Source: Halomonas icarae (GTDB taxonomy: Bacteria; Pseudomonadota; Gammaproteobacteria; Pseudomonadales; Halomonadaceae). From it: a DNA stretch of 64,000 nt. Positions 27,017 to 36,041 of the stretch are shown in pieces. Every line of letters starts with the position of its first letter. Within the stretch, counting starts at the first letter, position 1. The stretch is taken from positions 1,461,666 to 1,525,665 of the forward strand of contig NZ_WUTS01000001.1 of NCBI RefSeq assembly GCF_009901955.1, given 5' to 3'. Below the pieces are notes generated by a model that saw nothing but the letters and a program-made list of their open reading frames with translations, had not been told where the DNA came from and ran no database searches. Both the position numbers and the translations under genes were made by a program.

Positions 27017-28099
27017 ATGACCCACCGCATCGCAGTGATCCCCGGCGACGGCATCGGCAAGGAGGTGATGCCCGAGGGCGTGCGTGCCCTGCAGGCCGCC
27101 GCCGAGCGCTTCGGCATCGCGCTCGAGCTTGCGCCCTTCGATTTCGCCAGCTGCGACTACTACGCCGAACATGGCCAGATGCTGCCCGACGACTGGTTCG
27201 AGATTCTGAAGGAGTTTGACGCCATCTTCTACGGTGCCGTGGGCTGGCCGGAGACCGTACCGGACCATGTCTCGCTCTGGGGCTCACTGCTGCAGTTCCG
27301 ACGCCGCTTCGACCAGTACATCAACCTGCGCCCCTGCCGCCTGCTGCCTGGCATAAAAAGCCCGCTCGCCAACCGCCAGCCGGGTGATATCGACTTCTAC
27401 GTGGTGCGCGAGAACACCGAGGGGGAGTACTCCAGCGTCGGTGGCAGGATGTTCGAGGGCACCGAGCGCGAAGTGGTGATCCAGGAGACGGTGATGACCC
27501 GCCACGGCACCGACCGGGTGCTGAAGTTCGCCTATGAGCTGGCCCAGTCACGGCCACGCAGGAAGCTCACCTCGGCCACCAAGTCCAACGGCATCGCCAT
27601 CACCATGCCGTGGTGGGACGAGCGGGTGGCCGAGATGGGCAGGCACTACCCCGAGGTCGCCGTGGACCAGTTCCATATCGACATCCTCACCGCCAACTTC
27701 GTGATGCATCCCGACTGGTTCGATGTGGTGGTGGCCAGCAACCTGTTCGGCGATATCCTCTCCGATCTGGGCCCGGCCTGCACCGGCACCATTGGCGTGG
27801 CCCCCTCGGCCAATATCAATCCCGAGGGCACCTTCCCCAGCCTGTTCGAGCCGGTCCATGGCAGCGCCCCGGATATCGCCGGTCGCGGCATCGCCAACCC
27901 CATCGGCCAGATCTGGTCCGCGGCGATGATGCTCGAACACCTCGGCCACCAGGAGGTCAGCGTGGCCATCGTCGCCGCCTTCGAGGCGGTGCTGGCCGAA
28001 GGCGACGAGGGGGTGTTGACCCCGGATATCGGCGGCCGGGGCACCACCGAAATCCTGGGCCGCGCCATCGCCGAGCGTATCATCGGCCAAGTGGCCTGA
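27017..28099 (+). CDS. Tartrate dehydrogenase / D-malate dehydrogenase
   Basis: NAD-dependent beta-decarboxylating dehydrogenase, 360 residues. AVIPGDGIGKEVMPEG begins the fold; RENTEGEYSSVGG and the substrate-loop region FDVVVASNLFGDILSDLGPA mark the isopropylmalate/isocitrate dehydrogenase superfamily, and YSSVGG favours the tartrate/D-malate (Ttuc/DmlA) branch over LeuB. The ATG at 27017 follows AGAGGAG; the much longer open frame upstream is antisense to the glycosyltransferase. Probably monocistronic. Confidence 0.88.
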   Translation: MTHRIAVIPGDGIGKEVMPEGVRALQAAAERFGIALELAPFDFASCDYYAEHGQMLPDDWFEILKEFDAIFYGAVGWPETVPDHVSLWGSLLQFRRRFDQYINLRPCRLLPGIKSPLANRQPGDIDFYVVRENTEGEYSSVGGRMFEGTEREVVIQETVMTRHGTDRVLKFAYELAQSRPRRKLTSATKSNGIAITMPWWDERVAEMGRHYPEVAVDQFHIDILTANFVMHPDWFDVVVASNLFGDILSDLGPACTGTIGVAPSANINPEGTFPSLFEPVHGSAPDIAGRGIANPIGQIWSAAMMLEHLGHQEVSVAIVAAFEAVLAEGDEGVLTPDIGGRGTTEILGRAIAERIIGQVA

Positions 28100-28125
28100 A
28101 CCGGTTAAGTGTCTCGAACGGTGCG

Positions 28126-28989
28126 CTACTCGAGGCGGTGCCACGCCCCCTCGAGGATGCGCACCCTGCCCGCCGCCAGGTTGTCGCGCAGGTTGCGCCC
28201 CATGGTCAGGAAGCGCTCGCCGAAGATCGCCACGGGCCCCGGCAGGGCCGGCCCGGCGGGCGGCTCGCCCCCTTCCCGCCGGCTGTGCTTCTGCCGCCAG
28301 GCCAGGGCGGCCTCGGTGACATCCTCGAGCGCCTCGAGCCTGAATCCCGCCTCGGCCAGGCGAGACTCCAGGGTCTCGCGTGTCTGCAGATGGCTCTCAG
28401 CCGGGGTGCTGGCCCAGGGCACCGGCAGCGCCAGGGGCTCCGGATTGTCACCGGCCACCACCTCGTGTAGCAGCACCCGCCCACCGGGCACCAGCAGTCG
28501 GCGCCACTCCGCCAGCACGCCCGCCACGTCGGGCATGTTCATCAGCGCGTGTTGACACCATATGGTCTCGAAGGCCGCATCGGGCAGCGGCGTGCGGGCC
28601 GCATCCGCACACAGGAAGCGGGTCTTGTCGCCGAGTCCGGTTGCCGCGCTCAGCCAGGTGGCCACGTCGACAAAGGCCGCGGTGATGTCCACGCCGAGCA
28701 CCTCGCAGCCGAACTCATCGGCCAGCAGACGACTGGCACCGCCGGTGCCACAGCCCACATCCAGCACCCGGCTCCCCGGCTGCCACTCGCCGAGGGCCGC
28801 CAGCGAGCGGCTGGCTCCGCGCCCGCCCAGATGCAGCTGGTCGATGCCGGCGATCTCGTCCAGGGTGAGTCGGTCCGGATCACGCCCGGCGACTCGGTAG
28901 GCCTCACGCAGCCGGCATGTCAGGCTTCCCTCCCCTCGCTCGGCAAGGGCATCATAGTGGGCGTTGAGACGACGGCTGTGTTCCTTCAT
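28126..28989 (-). CDS. Class I SAM-dependent methyltransferase
   Basis: A 287-residue methyltransferase, with motif I VLDVGCGTGGASRLLADEFG at about 77-96 and AARTPLPDAAFETIW as the post-II region. DQLHLGGRGASRSL before motif I resembles sarcosine/dimethylglycine-type enzymes, but the evidence is too thin to name a substrate. Convergent with the dehydrogenase gene. Confidence 0.82.
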   Translation of the reverse strand: MKEHSRRLNAHYDALAERGEGSLTCRLREAYRVAGRDPDRLTLDEIAGIDQLHLGGRGASRSLAALGEWQPGSRVLDVGCGTGGASRLLADEFGCEVLGVDITAAFVDVATWLSAATGLGDKTRFLCADAARTPLPDAAFETIWCQHALMNMPDVAGVLAEWRRLLVPGGRVLLHEVVAGDNPEPLALPVPWASTPAESHLQTRETLESRLAEAGFRLEALEDVTEAALAWRQKHSRREGGEPPAGPALPGPVAIFGERFLTMGRNLRDNLAAGRVRILEGAWHRLE

Positions 28990-29109
28990 GACGTTTCTCC
29001 TGGCAGTCGGTAGCCTGGCAATCGGCAGTCGACCAGTCTAGATCGCCTCTCTGCCACCTCCCATGCGGCAAAGGTCACAGCCATCGCCAGGCTCACTACA
29101 GGAGTTTCC

Positions 29110-29661
29110 ATGCCCCACTCTTCCCTGCTTCCCACCCTGGGCATCGCCCTGCTGCTGGCCGGCTGTACCGGCATTCCCGAGGGCACTGAGCCAGTCAGCG
29201 ACTTCGAACTCGACCGCTACCTGGGCCAGTGGTACGAGATTGCCCGTCTGGACCACTCCTTCGAACGCGGCATGGAGTGCGTCACGGCAGACTATTCGCT
29301 GCGCGATGACGGCGGCGTGCGCGTGCTGAATCGAGGCGTCAGGCTCGATGGTGGCGAGATCGAGCTGGCCGAGGGACGGGCCTACTTCATCGGTGACGAG
29401 GATATGGGCCGGCTAAAGGTCAGCTTCTTCGGTCCCTTCTATGGCGGCTATAATGTGCTCGCCCTCGACGACGACTACCGCTGGTCGCTGGTTGCCGGTC
29501 CCGATCGGGACTACCTGTGGATACTGGCCCGCACCCCAAGCCTGGACGAGGCCACGCGACAGGCGCTGGTGGCCGAGGCGAGAGGACTGGACTTTCCGGT
29601 GGAAGAGCTGATCTGGGTCGAGCAGGGCCAGGTCTGCGATGCCTGGCGCAAGGAGGCATGA
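29110..29661 (+). CDS. blc: Lipocalin lipoprotein, Blc family
   Basis: Outer-membrane bacterial lipocalin, 183 residues. Lipobox LLAGC with the lipidated Cys at 19. The lipocalin start DRYLGQWYEIARLDHSFERG contains the GxW motif, and DYLWILARTPSLDEAT is the C-terminal family signature. Likely binds lysophospholipids or fatty acids. It precedes astE by 4 bases and may be co-transcribed. Confidence 0.93.
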   Translation: MPHSSLLPTLGIALLLAGCTGIPEGTEPVSDFELDRYLGQWYEIARLDHSFERGMECVTADYSLRDDGGVRVLNRGVRLDGGEIELAEGRAYFIGDEDMGRLKVSFFGPFYGGYNVLALDDDYRWSLVAGPDRDYLWILARTPSLDEATRQALVAEARGLDFPVEELIWVEQGQVCDAWRKEA

Positions 29662-29665
29662 CATC

Positions 29666-30652
29666 ATGCTGGAGACCTGGCTCACACGGAGCATCGACGA
29701 GGCGGACTTTCCGACTCACGGCGAGCTGTGCGGTGGGCAGTTCCGCCGCCTCGGCCACGGGTTGCTGGAGCTGCTGCCCGACTCCTCCGCCCCATCCGCT
29801 CATGCCTGTGTCATCTCGGCAGGCATTCATGGCAACGAGACGGCCCCCATGGAGCTGCTGGACGACCTGCTGAAGCACCTGGCGGCCGGCAAGCTGAGGC
29901 TCGGTGCGCCGCTGCTGGTCATCCTCGGCAGCCCAGAGGCGACCCGCGAGCAGACCCGCTACATCAACACCAATCTCAACCGGCTGTTTCGCCGCGACCT
30001 CGACGAGCAGGGCATGGAGCCGGAGCGTGCCCGCGAACTGATGGCGGCGGTCGATGCCTTCTACACCCGCCATGCGGACCGCCCGCGCCTGCACTACGAC
30101 CTGCATACCGCCATCCGGGGAAGCCGCTACCCTCGCTTCGTGGTCAACCCCTGGAGCGAGACCACCGCCGTGGCGCTCGAGCAGTGGCGGTGGCTGGCCG
30201 GAGCGGATATCCAGGCGGTGCTTCACCAGCACTGCCACAGCTGGACCTTCTCTCACTACAGCAAGCACTACCACGATGCCCAGGCCTTTACCCTGGAGCT
30301 TGGTCATGCCTTGCCGTTCGGCCACAATGACCTGACCCCGCTGGCGCCCATGGCGCGCCTGCTGCAGGCCCTGCTGGAGGGACACGAACCGAGCGCGGCG
30401 CCGCCAGAGCGGATGGTGTTCTACCGGGTCGAGCAGGAGCTGATCCGTCATAGTGAAGCCTTCCGCCTGGCCTTCGCCGATGACACCCCGAACTTTACCG
30501 AGTTTGCCCCGGGCACCCTGCTCGCCGAGGATGCAAGCCAAGGCGAGACCCGCGTCGGCACGAGCCCGCTATCGGTCATCTTCCCCAACGCCGCGGTGGA
30601 GGTCGGTGCCCGCGCCGCCCTGCTGGCCACACCGACTCCCCCACCCGAGTGA
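29666..30652 (+). CDS. astE: Succinylglutamate desuccinylase
   Basis: Last enzyme of the arginine succinyltransferase pathway: N-succinylglutamate to glutamate and succinate. 328 residues (E. coli 322). Zinc ligands His55, Glu58 (AGIHGNETAP) and His147 (HYDLHTAI), plus the RYINTNLNRLF motif. The ATG at 29666 follows AGGAGG. Other ast genes are absent from the window, but an arginine/ornithine-type ABC importer follows on the same strand. Confidence 0.93.
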   Translation: MLETWLTRSIDEADFPTHGELCGGQFRRLGHGLLELLPDSSAPSAHACVISAGIHGNETAPMELLDDLLKHLAAGKLRLGAPLLVILGSPEATREQTRYINTNLNRLFRRDLDEQGMEPERARELMAAVDAFYTRHADRPRLHYDLHTAIRGSRYPRFVVNPWSETTAVALEQWRWLAGADIQAVLHQHCHSWTFSHYSKHYHDAQAFTLELGHALPFGHNDLTPLAPMARLLQALLEGHEPSAAPPERMVFYRVEQELIRHSEAFRLAFADDTPNFTEFAPGTLLAEDASQGETRVGTSPLSVIFPNAAVEVGARAALLATPTPPPE

Positions 30653-30692
30653 TGTCTGGGCCCATGCCGAGCCACCGGGTGGCCGGAAAGTC

Positions 30693-30721
30693 TTATAACA
30701 ACGATAAACAGAGGGTAGAAT
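30693..30721 (+). promoter_or_regulatory. Possible sigma70 promoter before the arginine-type ABC operon
   Basis: TTATAA (30693-30698) and TAGAAT (30716-30721) are spaced by 17 bases in the only A+T-rich part of the 165-base gap. The -35 element is weak. Confidence 0.35.
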
Positions 30722-30817
30722 CTTGCCCCTTTGCCAACCCATCACCGCCCCGTGCCAAGGTCGGCAGACAATGACCTGCCGATACGCCGTGCGACACGCC
30801 TGAACGGAGCCCGACCC

Positions 30818-31588
30818 ATGGCCGAAACCCCGATCCCGCTGGAAGTGCGCAATATCACCAAGCGCTTCGGCGATACTGACGTCCTCAAGGGCCTGTCGCT
30901 CGAGGCCCGCAAGGGCGATGTCATCACCCTGATCGGCGCCTCGGGCTCCGGCAAGAGCACCTTCCTGCGCTGCATGAACCTGCTCGAACAGCCCGACGAG
31001 GGCGAACTGATCGTCCATGGCGAGGCGATCCGCTTCAAGGAGACGAAGCACGGCCGCGAGCCGGCCGACTGGCAGCAGGTGGTGAACATGCGCGCCAAGC
31101 TCTCCATGGTGTTCCAGAACTTCAATCTCTGGGCCCATATGACCCTCTTGGAGAACATCATCGAAGCGCCGGTGCATGTGCTCGGCAAGCCCAGGAAGGA
31201 GGCCATCGAACAGGCCCACGTCCTGCTCGAACGGGTGGGCCTGACCGAACGGGCCAATGCCTACCCGGCCCAGATGTCCGGTGGCCAGCAACAGCGCGGC
31301 GCCATCGCCCGGGCCCTGGCCATGGACCCCGAGGTGATGCTGTTCGACGAGCCCACCTCTGCCCTGGACCCGGAACTGGTGGGGGATGTGCTCAAGGTCA
31401 TGCGCGGCCTCGCCGACGAGGGGCGCACCATGATCCTGGTAACCCACGAGATGGCCTTCGCTCGAGACGTCTCCACCGAGGTGATCTACCTGCATCAGGG
31501 TGTGATCGAAGAGTCCGGTCCGCCCGAGGCGGTATTCGGCAACCCCCGCTCGGAACGCCTCAAGCAGTTCCTGGCCCCCAAGCACTGA
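30818..31588 (+). CDS. aotP: Arginine/ornithine-type ABC transporter ATP-binding protein
   Basis: A 256-residue ATPase of the HisP/ArtP/AotP group. Walker [10 protein letters not shown] at 40-48, signature MSGGQQQRG, Walker [15 protein letters not shown]. The ATG at 30818 begins the conserved start. It leads a P-Q-M-J-J operon, with the permease start 22 bases later. Basic amino acids are the likely cargo, supported by the upstream astE. Confidence 0.9.
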   Translation: MAETPIPLEVRNITKRFGDTDVLKGLSLEARKGDVITLIGASGSGKSTFLRCMNLLEQPDEGELIVHGEAIRFKETKHGREPADWQQVVNMRAKLSMVFQNFNLWAHMTLLENIIEAPVHVLGKPRKEAIEQAHVLLERVGLTERANAYPAQMSGGQQQRGAIARALAMDPEVMLFDEPTSALDPELVGDVLKVMRGLADEGRTMILVTHEMAFARDVSTEVIYLHQGVIEESGPPEAVFGNPRSERLKQFLAPKH

Positions 31589-31610
31589 CTCGGCCCACGA
31601 GGTAAGTCCC

Positions 31611-32315
31611 ATGATCAATCTTCACGGCTATGGCCCTCGACTGCTGGAGGGTGCGCTGATCACCGTCGAGCTGGCGGTGCTGTCGCTGCTCCTGGCCATC
31701 GTGCTGGGCCTTATCACCGCCAGCGCCAAGATGTCCCGCAGCCGGGCGGCCCACGCCATCGGCACCCTCTACACCACCATCATCCGCGGCGTGCCCGACC
31801 TGGTGCTGATGATGCTGCTGTTCTTCGGTGGCCAGATCGGCATCAACGCGATCACCGACCAGCTCTATGCGCACTTCGGCTGGGATATCTTCATCAACGT
31901 CAACGAGTTCGTGGCGGGGGTGATCACCATCGGCCTGATCTTCGGCGCCTACATGGGCGAAACCTTCCGCGGCGCCTTCCTCGCGGTGGAGAGCGGCCAG
32001 ATCGAGGCCGGCCGCGCCTACGGCATGGGGCCCTGGCTGGTGTTCCGGCGCATCCGCTTCCCGCAGATGATGCGCCACGCCATTCCCGGGCTCTCCAACA
32101 ACTGGATGGTACTGCTCAAGACCACCGCCCTGGTCTCGGTGATCGGACTCTCCGACATGGTGCGCGTCGCCGCCGAGGCCTCCAAGGCGACCCGCGAGCC
32201 CTTCACCTTCATGATCATCGTCGCGGCGGTCTACCTGCTGATCGCCAGCGTCTCCGAGTGGGGCTTCGCCCGCCTGCAGAAGCGCTATGACGTCGGCTTC
32301 GGGGAGGTCAAGTGA
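31611..32315 (+). CDS. aotQ: Arginine/ornithine-type ABC transporter permease (AotQ/HisQ-like)
   Basis: A 234-residue inner-membrane permease of the polar amino acid family. Its EAA loop is EAGRAYGMGPWLVFRRIRFPQ. TTIIRGVPDLVLMMLLFFGGQ is characteristic of HisQ/AotQ. Its TGA overlaps the next ATG (TGATG), so it is coupled to the second permease, with which it forms a heterodimer. Confidence 0.9.
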   Translation: MINLHGYGPRLLEGALITVELAVLSLLLAIVLGLITASAKMSRSRAAHAIGTLYTTIIRGVPDLVLMMLLFFGGQIGINAITDQLYAHFGWDIFINVNEFVAGVITIGLIFGAYMGETFRGAFLAVESGQIEAGRAYGMGPWLVFRRIRFPQMMRHAIPGLSNNWMVLLKTTALVSVIGLSDMVRVAAEASKATREPFTFMIIVAAVYLLIASVSEWGFARLQKRYDVGFGEVK

Positions 32316-33046
32316 TGGACACCCTGATGAGTCGACTCGAGGCCCTGCTGGCCGACAACAGCATCTTCACCCTGCAGACCCTCGGCTACTACGGCGAAGG
32401 GCTGGTGACCACCGTGCAACTGGTGTTCCTGTCGCTGGTGATCGGCCTGGTGCTGGCCATTCCCCTGGCCATCGGCCGCGGTTCACGGCATCGCTGGATC
32501 AGCCTGCCGATCTTTCTCTACTGCTACGTGTTCCGGGGCACACCCCTGCTGGTACAGCTTTACCTCATCTACTACGGAGTGGTGTTCGTCGAGGGCATCC
32601 AGGATACCTGGCTATGGGTGCTGCTCGAGAAGCCCTTCGTGCCGGCGCTGGTCGCCTTCACCCTCAACACCGCGGCCTACACCACCGAGATTTTCCGTGG
32701 TGCCATCAAGGCCACCCCCCGCGGTGAGATCGAGGCGGCACGCGCCTATGGCATGACCCAGCGCCTCATGCTGCGCCGAATCGTGCTGCCCAGCGCCTTC
32801 CGCCGCGCGCTGCCCGCCTACGGCAACGAGGTGATCTTCATGCTCCACGCCAGCGCCATCGCCAGCGTGGTTACCATCATGGACCTGACCGGGGCGGCGC
32901 GTTTCGTCTATGCACGCTTCTATGCCCCCTTCGACGCCTTCCTGTTCGTGGCGGCCATCTATCTCTGCCTGACCTTCGCCATCCTCTACCTGTTCCGCTA
33001 TCTGGAGAAGCGGCTGCTGGCCCACCTCAAGCCCGCCGGCGGCTGA
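32315..33046 (+). CDS. aotM: Arginine/ornithine-type ABC transporter permease (AotM/HisM-like)
   Basis: A 243-residue partner permease; YVFRGTPLLVQLYLIYYG and the EAA loop EAARAYGMTQRLMLRRIVLPS match HisM/AotM. The ATG at 32315 has GGAGG 7 bases upstream; a GTG one codon earlier is less likely. It ends before a hairpin that may lower read-through into, or stabilise, the binding-protein mRNA. Confidence 0.9.
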   Translation: MDTLMSRLEALLADNSIFTLQTLGYYGEGLVTTVQLVFLSLVIGLVLAIPLAIGRGSRHRWISLPIFLYCYVFRGTPLLVQLYLIYYGVVFVEGIQDTWLWVLLEKPFVPALVAFTLNTAAYTTEIFRGAIKATPRGEIEAARAYGMTQRLMLRRIVLPSAFRRALPAYGNEVIFMLHASAIASVVTIMDLTGAARFVYARFYAPFDAFLFVAAIYLCLTFAILYLFRYLEKRLLAHLKPAGG

Positions 33047-33066
33047 GAATGCGTCAAACGATCGTT

Positions 33067-33098
33067 GGGAGCTGGCGTTTACCTCCACGCCGGCTCCC
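33067..33098 (+). terminator. Hairpin between aotM and the first binding-protein gene
   Basis: An 11-bp stem with one wobble (33067-33077 with 33088-33098) is followed by TTT. It may be an attenuator that separates permease and binding-protein expression. Confidence 0.5.
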
Positions 33099-33180
33099 CT
33101 TTCGACCCTCTGTCGGATCCGCTAAGGTTGGCCTGTCATCACCCCCAAGGTGATTCCATCAACAATGACAGGACCCACCC

Positions 33181-33948
33181 ATGAAGCTACACAAGATTCT
33201 GAGCCTCGGCACCGTCGGTGCCGCCCTGGTGGCAGGCGCCGCCAGTGCCGAGGTGCGTGACCTCCGCATCGCCGTCGACGTCCCCTACGAGCCCATGGAG
33301 TACCGTACCCCGGATGGCGAACTCACCGGCTTCGATATCGATCTGGGCAACGCCCTGTGTGCCGAGATCGGTATCGACTGCGAATGGGTCGTGCAGGGAT
33401 GGGACGGCATCATCCCCGGCCTGATGGCGCGCAAGTACGACGCCATCATGTCGTCGATGACCATCAATGAGCAGCGCCGTGAGCAGGTACTCTTTTCCGA
33501 CCCCTACATCACCCCACCCTCGGCCTGGTTCGCCCCTGGCGACATGCAGATCGGCACCCCCTCCAAGGAGACCCTCGAGGGTCTGACCATCGGCGTGCAG
33601 CGTGGCACCCTGCAGGACAACTACGCCACCGACATGTATGGCGACGTGGCCGACGTGAAACGCTACGCCACCGCCGACGACATGGTGCTGGACATGGACT
33701 CCGGCCGCCTCGACGCGGTCTTCCTCGACTTCCCGATCGGCAAGTCCACCCTGCTCGACAGCGACGCGGGTGACTACAAGGTGGTCGGCGAGATGATCAC
33801 CGAGCCCAGGGAATACTTCGGTGAGGGCTTCGGCATCGCCTTCCGCAAGCGTGACCAGGAGCTGGCCGAGACCTTCAACGAGGCCCTGGCCGAACTGAAG
33901 GCGAATGGCACCTACGACGAGATCCACGCCAAGTACTTCGGCGAGTGA
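33181..33948 (+). CDS. aotJ: Periplasmic basic-amino-acid-binding protein
   Basis: A 255-residue SBP_bac_3 protein, with a signal peptide of about 23 residues ending GAASA before EVRDLRIAVDVPY. FDIDLGNALCAEIGIDCEW and SMTINEQRREQVLFSDPY are the amino-acid-binding family segments. It feeds the adjacent permeases. A paralogue follows at 34222. Confidence 0.9.
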   Translation: MKLHKILSLGTVGAALVAGAASAEVRDLRIAVDVPYEPMEYRTPDGELTGFDIDLGNALCAEIGIDCEWVVQGWDGIIPGLMARKYDAIMSSMTINEQRREQVLFSDPYITPPSAWFAPGDMQIGTPSKETLEGLTIGVQRGTLQDNYATDMYGDVADVKRYATADDMVLDMDSGRLDAVFLDFPIGKSTLLDSDAGDYKVVGEMITEPREYFGEGFGIAFRKRDQELAETFNEALAELKANGTYDEIHAKYFGE

Positions 33949-33956
33949 TTGATGTT

Positions 33957-33979
33957 CTGCCCCGGCACCCCCGGGGCAG
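33957..33979 (+). terminator. Hairpin between the two binding-protein genes
   Basis: A 9-bp perfect stem (33957-33965 with 33971-33979, loop 5) begins 9 bases past the first stop. It lacks a T run. Confidence 0.45.
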
Positions 33980-34221
33980 TCCACGACCCGACCCGCGACC
34001 ACGCTCCCTTCCTCTTTCGCCTCCCCCCTTCTCTCGCCTACGCCATGACCTCCCGGCATTGAGTCGACCCTGCAACTCCTCCTACCTGTCATTCGCTCTG
34101 CCATACAGCTTCGTACTGGCTGTTTGCTCTGAAAAACTCGCTTCATCTCGATATAATTGACGGGACAAACCTCCATTCTCGAAGATTGTTTCTGCCCTCT
34201 CTCTATATCGCGAGACCTTAC

Positions 34222-34998
34222 ATGTATCGACCCAAGCTACTGCTGGCCGCCGCCCTGTGCACCAGCCTGGCCACCTCATCCGTCCAGGCCGAGGCACCTC
34301 TGCGCCTGGCCACCGACGTGCCCTATCAGCCCTTCGAGTACAGCCTGCCCGACGGCACCCTGGCCGGCTTCGACATCGAGCTGGGCAACGCGATATGCGC
34401 CTACCTTGAGCGGGAGTGCGAGTGGGTGGTGCAGAGCTGGGATGGGTTGATTCCGGGGCTCAAGGCCCGCAAGTACGACGCCATCATGTCTGCCATGACC
34501 ATCTCCGAGGTGCGTCGTCGCCAGGTGCTGTTCTCCGACGCCTACTTCCGGATGCCCAGCGTCTGGGTCGCCCACCAGGATAGCGACATCGATATCAGTG
34601 ACCCCTCCAGCCTCGAGGGCAAGGTCGTCGGGGTGCAGACCGCCACCCTGCAGGACAACTACGTGACCGACCTCCATGGCGACAGCCTCGAGGTGCGTCG
34701 TTACGCCAGCTGGGCCGACGTGGTCGCCGACATGCGCACCCAGCGCCTGGATCTGGCCTTCATGGAGTACCCCACCGCACAGTCCTTCGTGGATATCGAC
34801 GAGCAGGAGAGCGACTTCCGGCGCCTCGGCGAACTGGTTCGCGAACCGGCCCGTTACTTCGACCAGGGCGTGGGCGTCGCCTTTCGCAAGCGCGACCGCG
34901 AGCTGGCCAGAGACTTCAACGAGGCCTTGACCGCCCTGAAGGAAGACGGCACCTACGACGCCATCGCCCGGAAGTACTTCGATACGCCTGACCTCTGA
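34222..34998 (+). CDS. Second periplasmic basic-amino-acid-binding protein
   Basis: A 258-residue paralogue of the preceding protein: FDIELGNAICAYLERECEWVV and ARKYDAIMSAMTISEVRRRQ align closely with it, at roughly 60 percent identity by eye. Signal peptide MYRPKLLLAAALCTSLATSS, cleaved near residue 23. The ATG at 34222 begins a normal signal peptide; an in-frame TTG at 34186 is less likely. The 273-base gap and more A+T-rich leader suggest its own promoter. Confidence 0.88.
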   Translation: MYRPKLLLAAALCTSLATSSVQAEAPLRLATDVPYQPFEYSLPDGTLAGFDIELGNAICAYLERECEWVVQSWDGLIPGLKARKYDAIMSAMTISEVRRRQVLFSDAYFRMPSVWVAHQDSDIDISDPSSLEGKVVGVQTATLQDNYVTDLHGDSLEVRRYASWADVVADMRTQRLDLAFMEYPTAQSFVDIDEQESDFRRLGELVREPARYFDQGVGVAFRKRDRELARDFNEALTALKEDGTYDAIARKYFDTPDL

Positions 34999-35016
34999 GA
35001 GCTCCCCACCAGCAGG

Positions 35017-35943
35017 CTAGCGCTGAGCCGGGACTGCCTGTAGGTGTTCAACGGGTGTGGACTCGCGAAGGAACACCTTGAACGCCTGCCACAGCGGGCT
35101 GCGATAACGCCCGGGGTGCCATACCAGGGAAAAGGTCCGACGCAGGTCCAGTTCGCTGTCCAGCGGGACGAGCTCGCCGCGGGCGAGCTCCCCGGCCACG
35201 CTCAGTCGTGACAGGCACCCCAGCCCCAGGCCGGCCAGCACCGCCTGCTTGATCGCCTCATGCTGCCCAAGCTCCATGCGTACCCGGGGCAACACCCCGC
35301 GATCGCGCATCGCCTGCTCGAAGACCTCTCGCGTCCCGGAGCCCGGTTCCCGCAGGATCCATGCCGCCTCTTCCAGGGCGATATCATCCAGCCGCGCGTG
35401 ACCCGCCAGTGGATGAGAGGGGGCACAGACCACCACCAGGCGGTCTTCACACCAGGATTCGCTCTCCAGCCTCGGCTCCCGGCACTCGCCCTCGACCAGG
35501 CCGAGATCCGCCTCCAGGCGCAATACATCGCGGATCACCTCGTGAGTATTGCGCAGCCGCAGGCGCAGATCCGTCCCCGGGTGGGCCTCGCTGAAGCGCC
35601 CGACCAGCCCCGGTAGCAGGTAGGTGCCCACGGTGGCACTGGCCGCCACATCGAGCACGCCATGCAGCTCACCTTCGGGCTCGGTGGCCGCCGCCACGAA
35701 GGCGTCTACGCCATCGAGCAGCTGTTCGGCCCTGGGCAGCAGCTGGCGCCCCAGGTCATTGAGCCGCAAGCGCCGGCCATGGCGTTCGAACAGTGCCACC
35801 CCCAGCTGGCGCTCCAGCTCCGAGAGGGCCTGGCTGGTCGCCGACTGCGACAGGCACAGCTCTCGGGCCGCGGCGCTGACCGAGCCGAGACGCGCCACCG
35901 TGGCGAAGACCTGAAGCTGACGAAAGCTCACCATAGGTGTCAT
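35017..35943 (-). CDS. LysR-family regulator, YeiE-like
   Basis: A 308-residue LTTR, with the N-terminal HTH in FRQLQVFATVARLGSVSAAA then LSQSATSQALSELERQLGVA, followed by the periplasmic-binding-like effector domain. It is divergent from a YeiH-family gene, the same pairing as yeiE-yeiH of E. coli, so it probably controls it. I start at the ATG at 35943; an ATG at 35934 is possible. Confidence 0.85.
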   Translation of the reverse strand: MTPMVSFRQLQVFATVARLGSVSAAARELCLSQSATSQALSELERQLGVALFERHGRRLRLNDLGRQLLPRAEQLLDGVDAFVAAATEPEGELHGVLDVAASATVGTYLLPGLVGRFSEAHPGTDLRLRLRNTHEVIRDVLRLEADLGLVEGECREPRLESESWCEDRLVVVCAPSHPLAGHARLDDIALEEAAWILREPGSGTREVFEQAMRDRGVLPRVRMELGQHEAIKQAVLAGLGLGCLSRLSVAGELARGELVPLDSELDLRRTFSLVWHPGRYRSPLWQAFKVFLRESTPVEHLQAVPAQR

Positions 35944-35969
35944 ATCGGTTTTTCCGAAAAGCCAGTTCG

Positions 35970-36006
35970 TTATTAACTGATAACCTGATGTGTTATTAGG
36001 GCATAA
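35970..36006. promoter_or_regulatory. Paired TTAT-N6-ATAA boxes between the LysR and YeiH genes
   Basis: TTAT-N6-ATAA occurs at 35970-35983 and again at 35993-36006, 23 bases apart; an overlapping ATAAC-N7-GTTAT spans 35980-35996. T-N11-A-type dyads in a divergent region are typical LysR-family sites. Confidence 0.5.
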
Positions 36007-36041
36007 CATACGCCACATCAACAGCACTAGAGAGTAACGAC

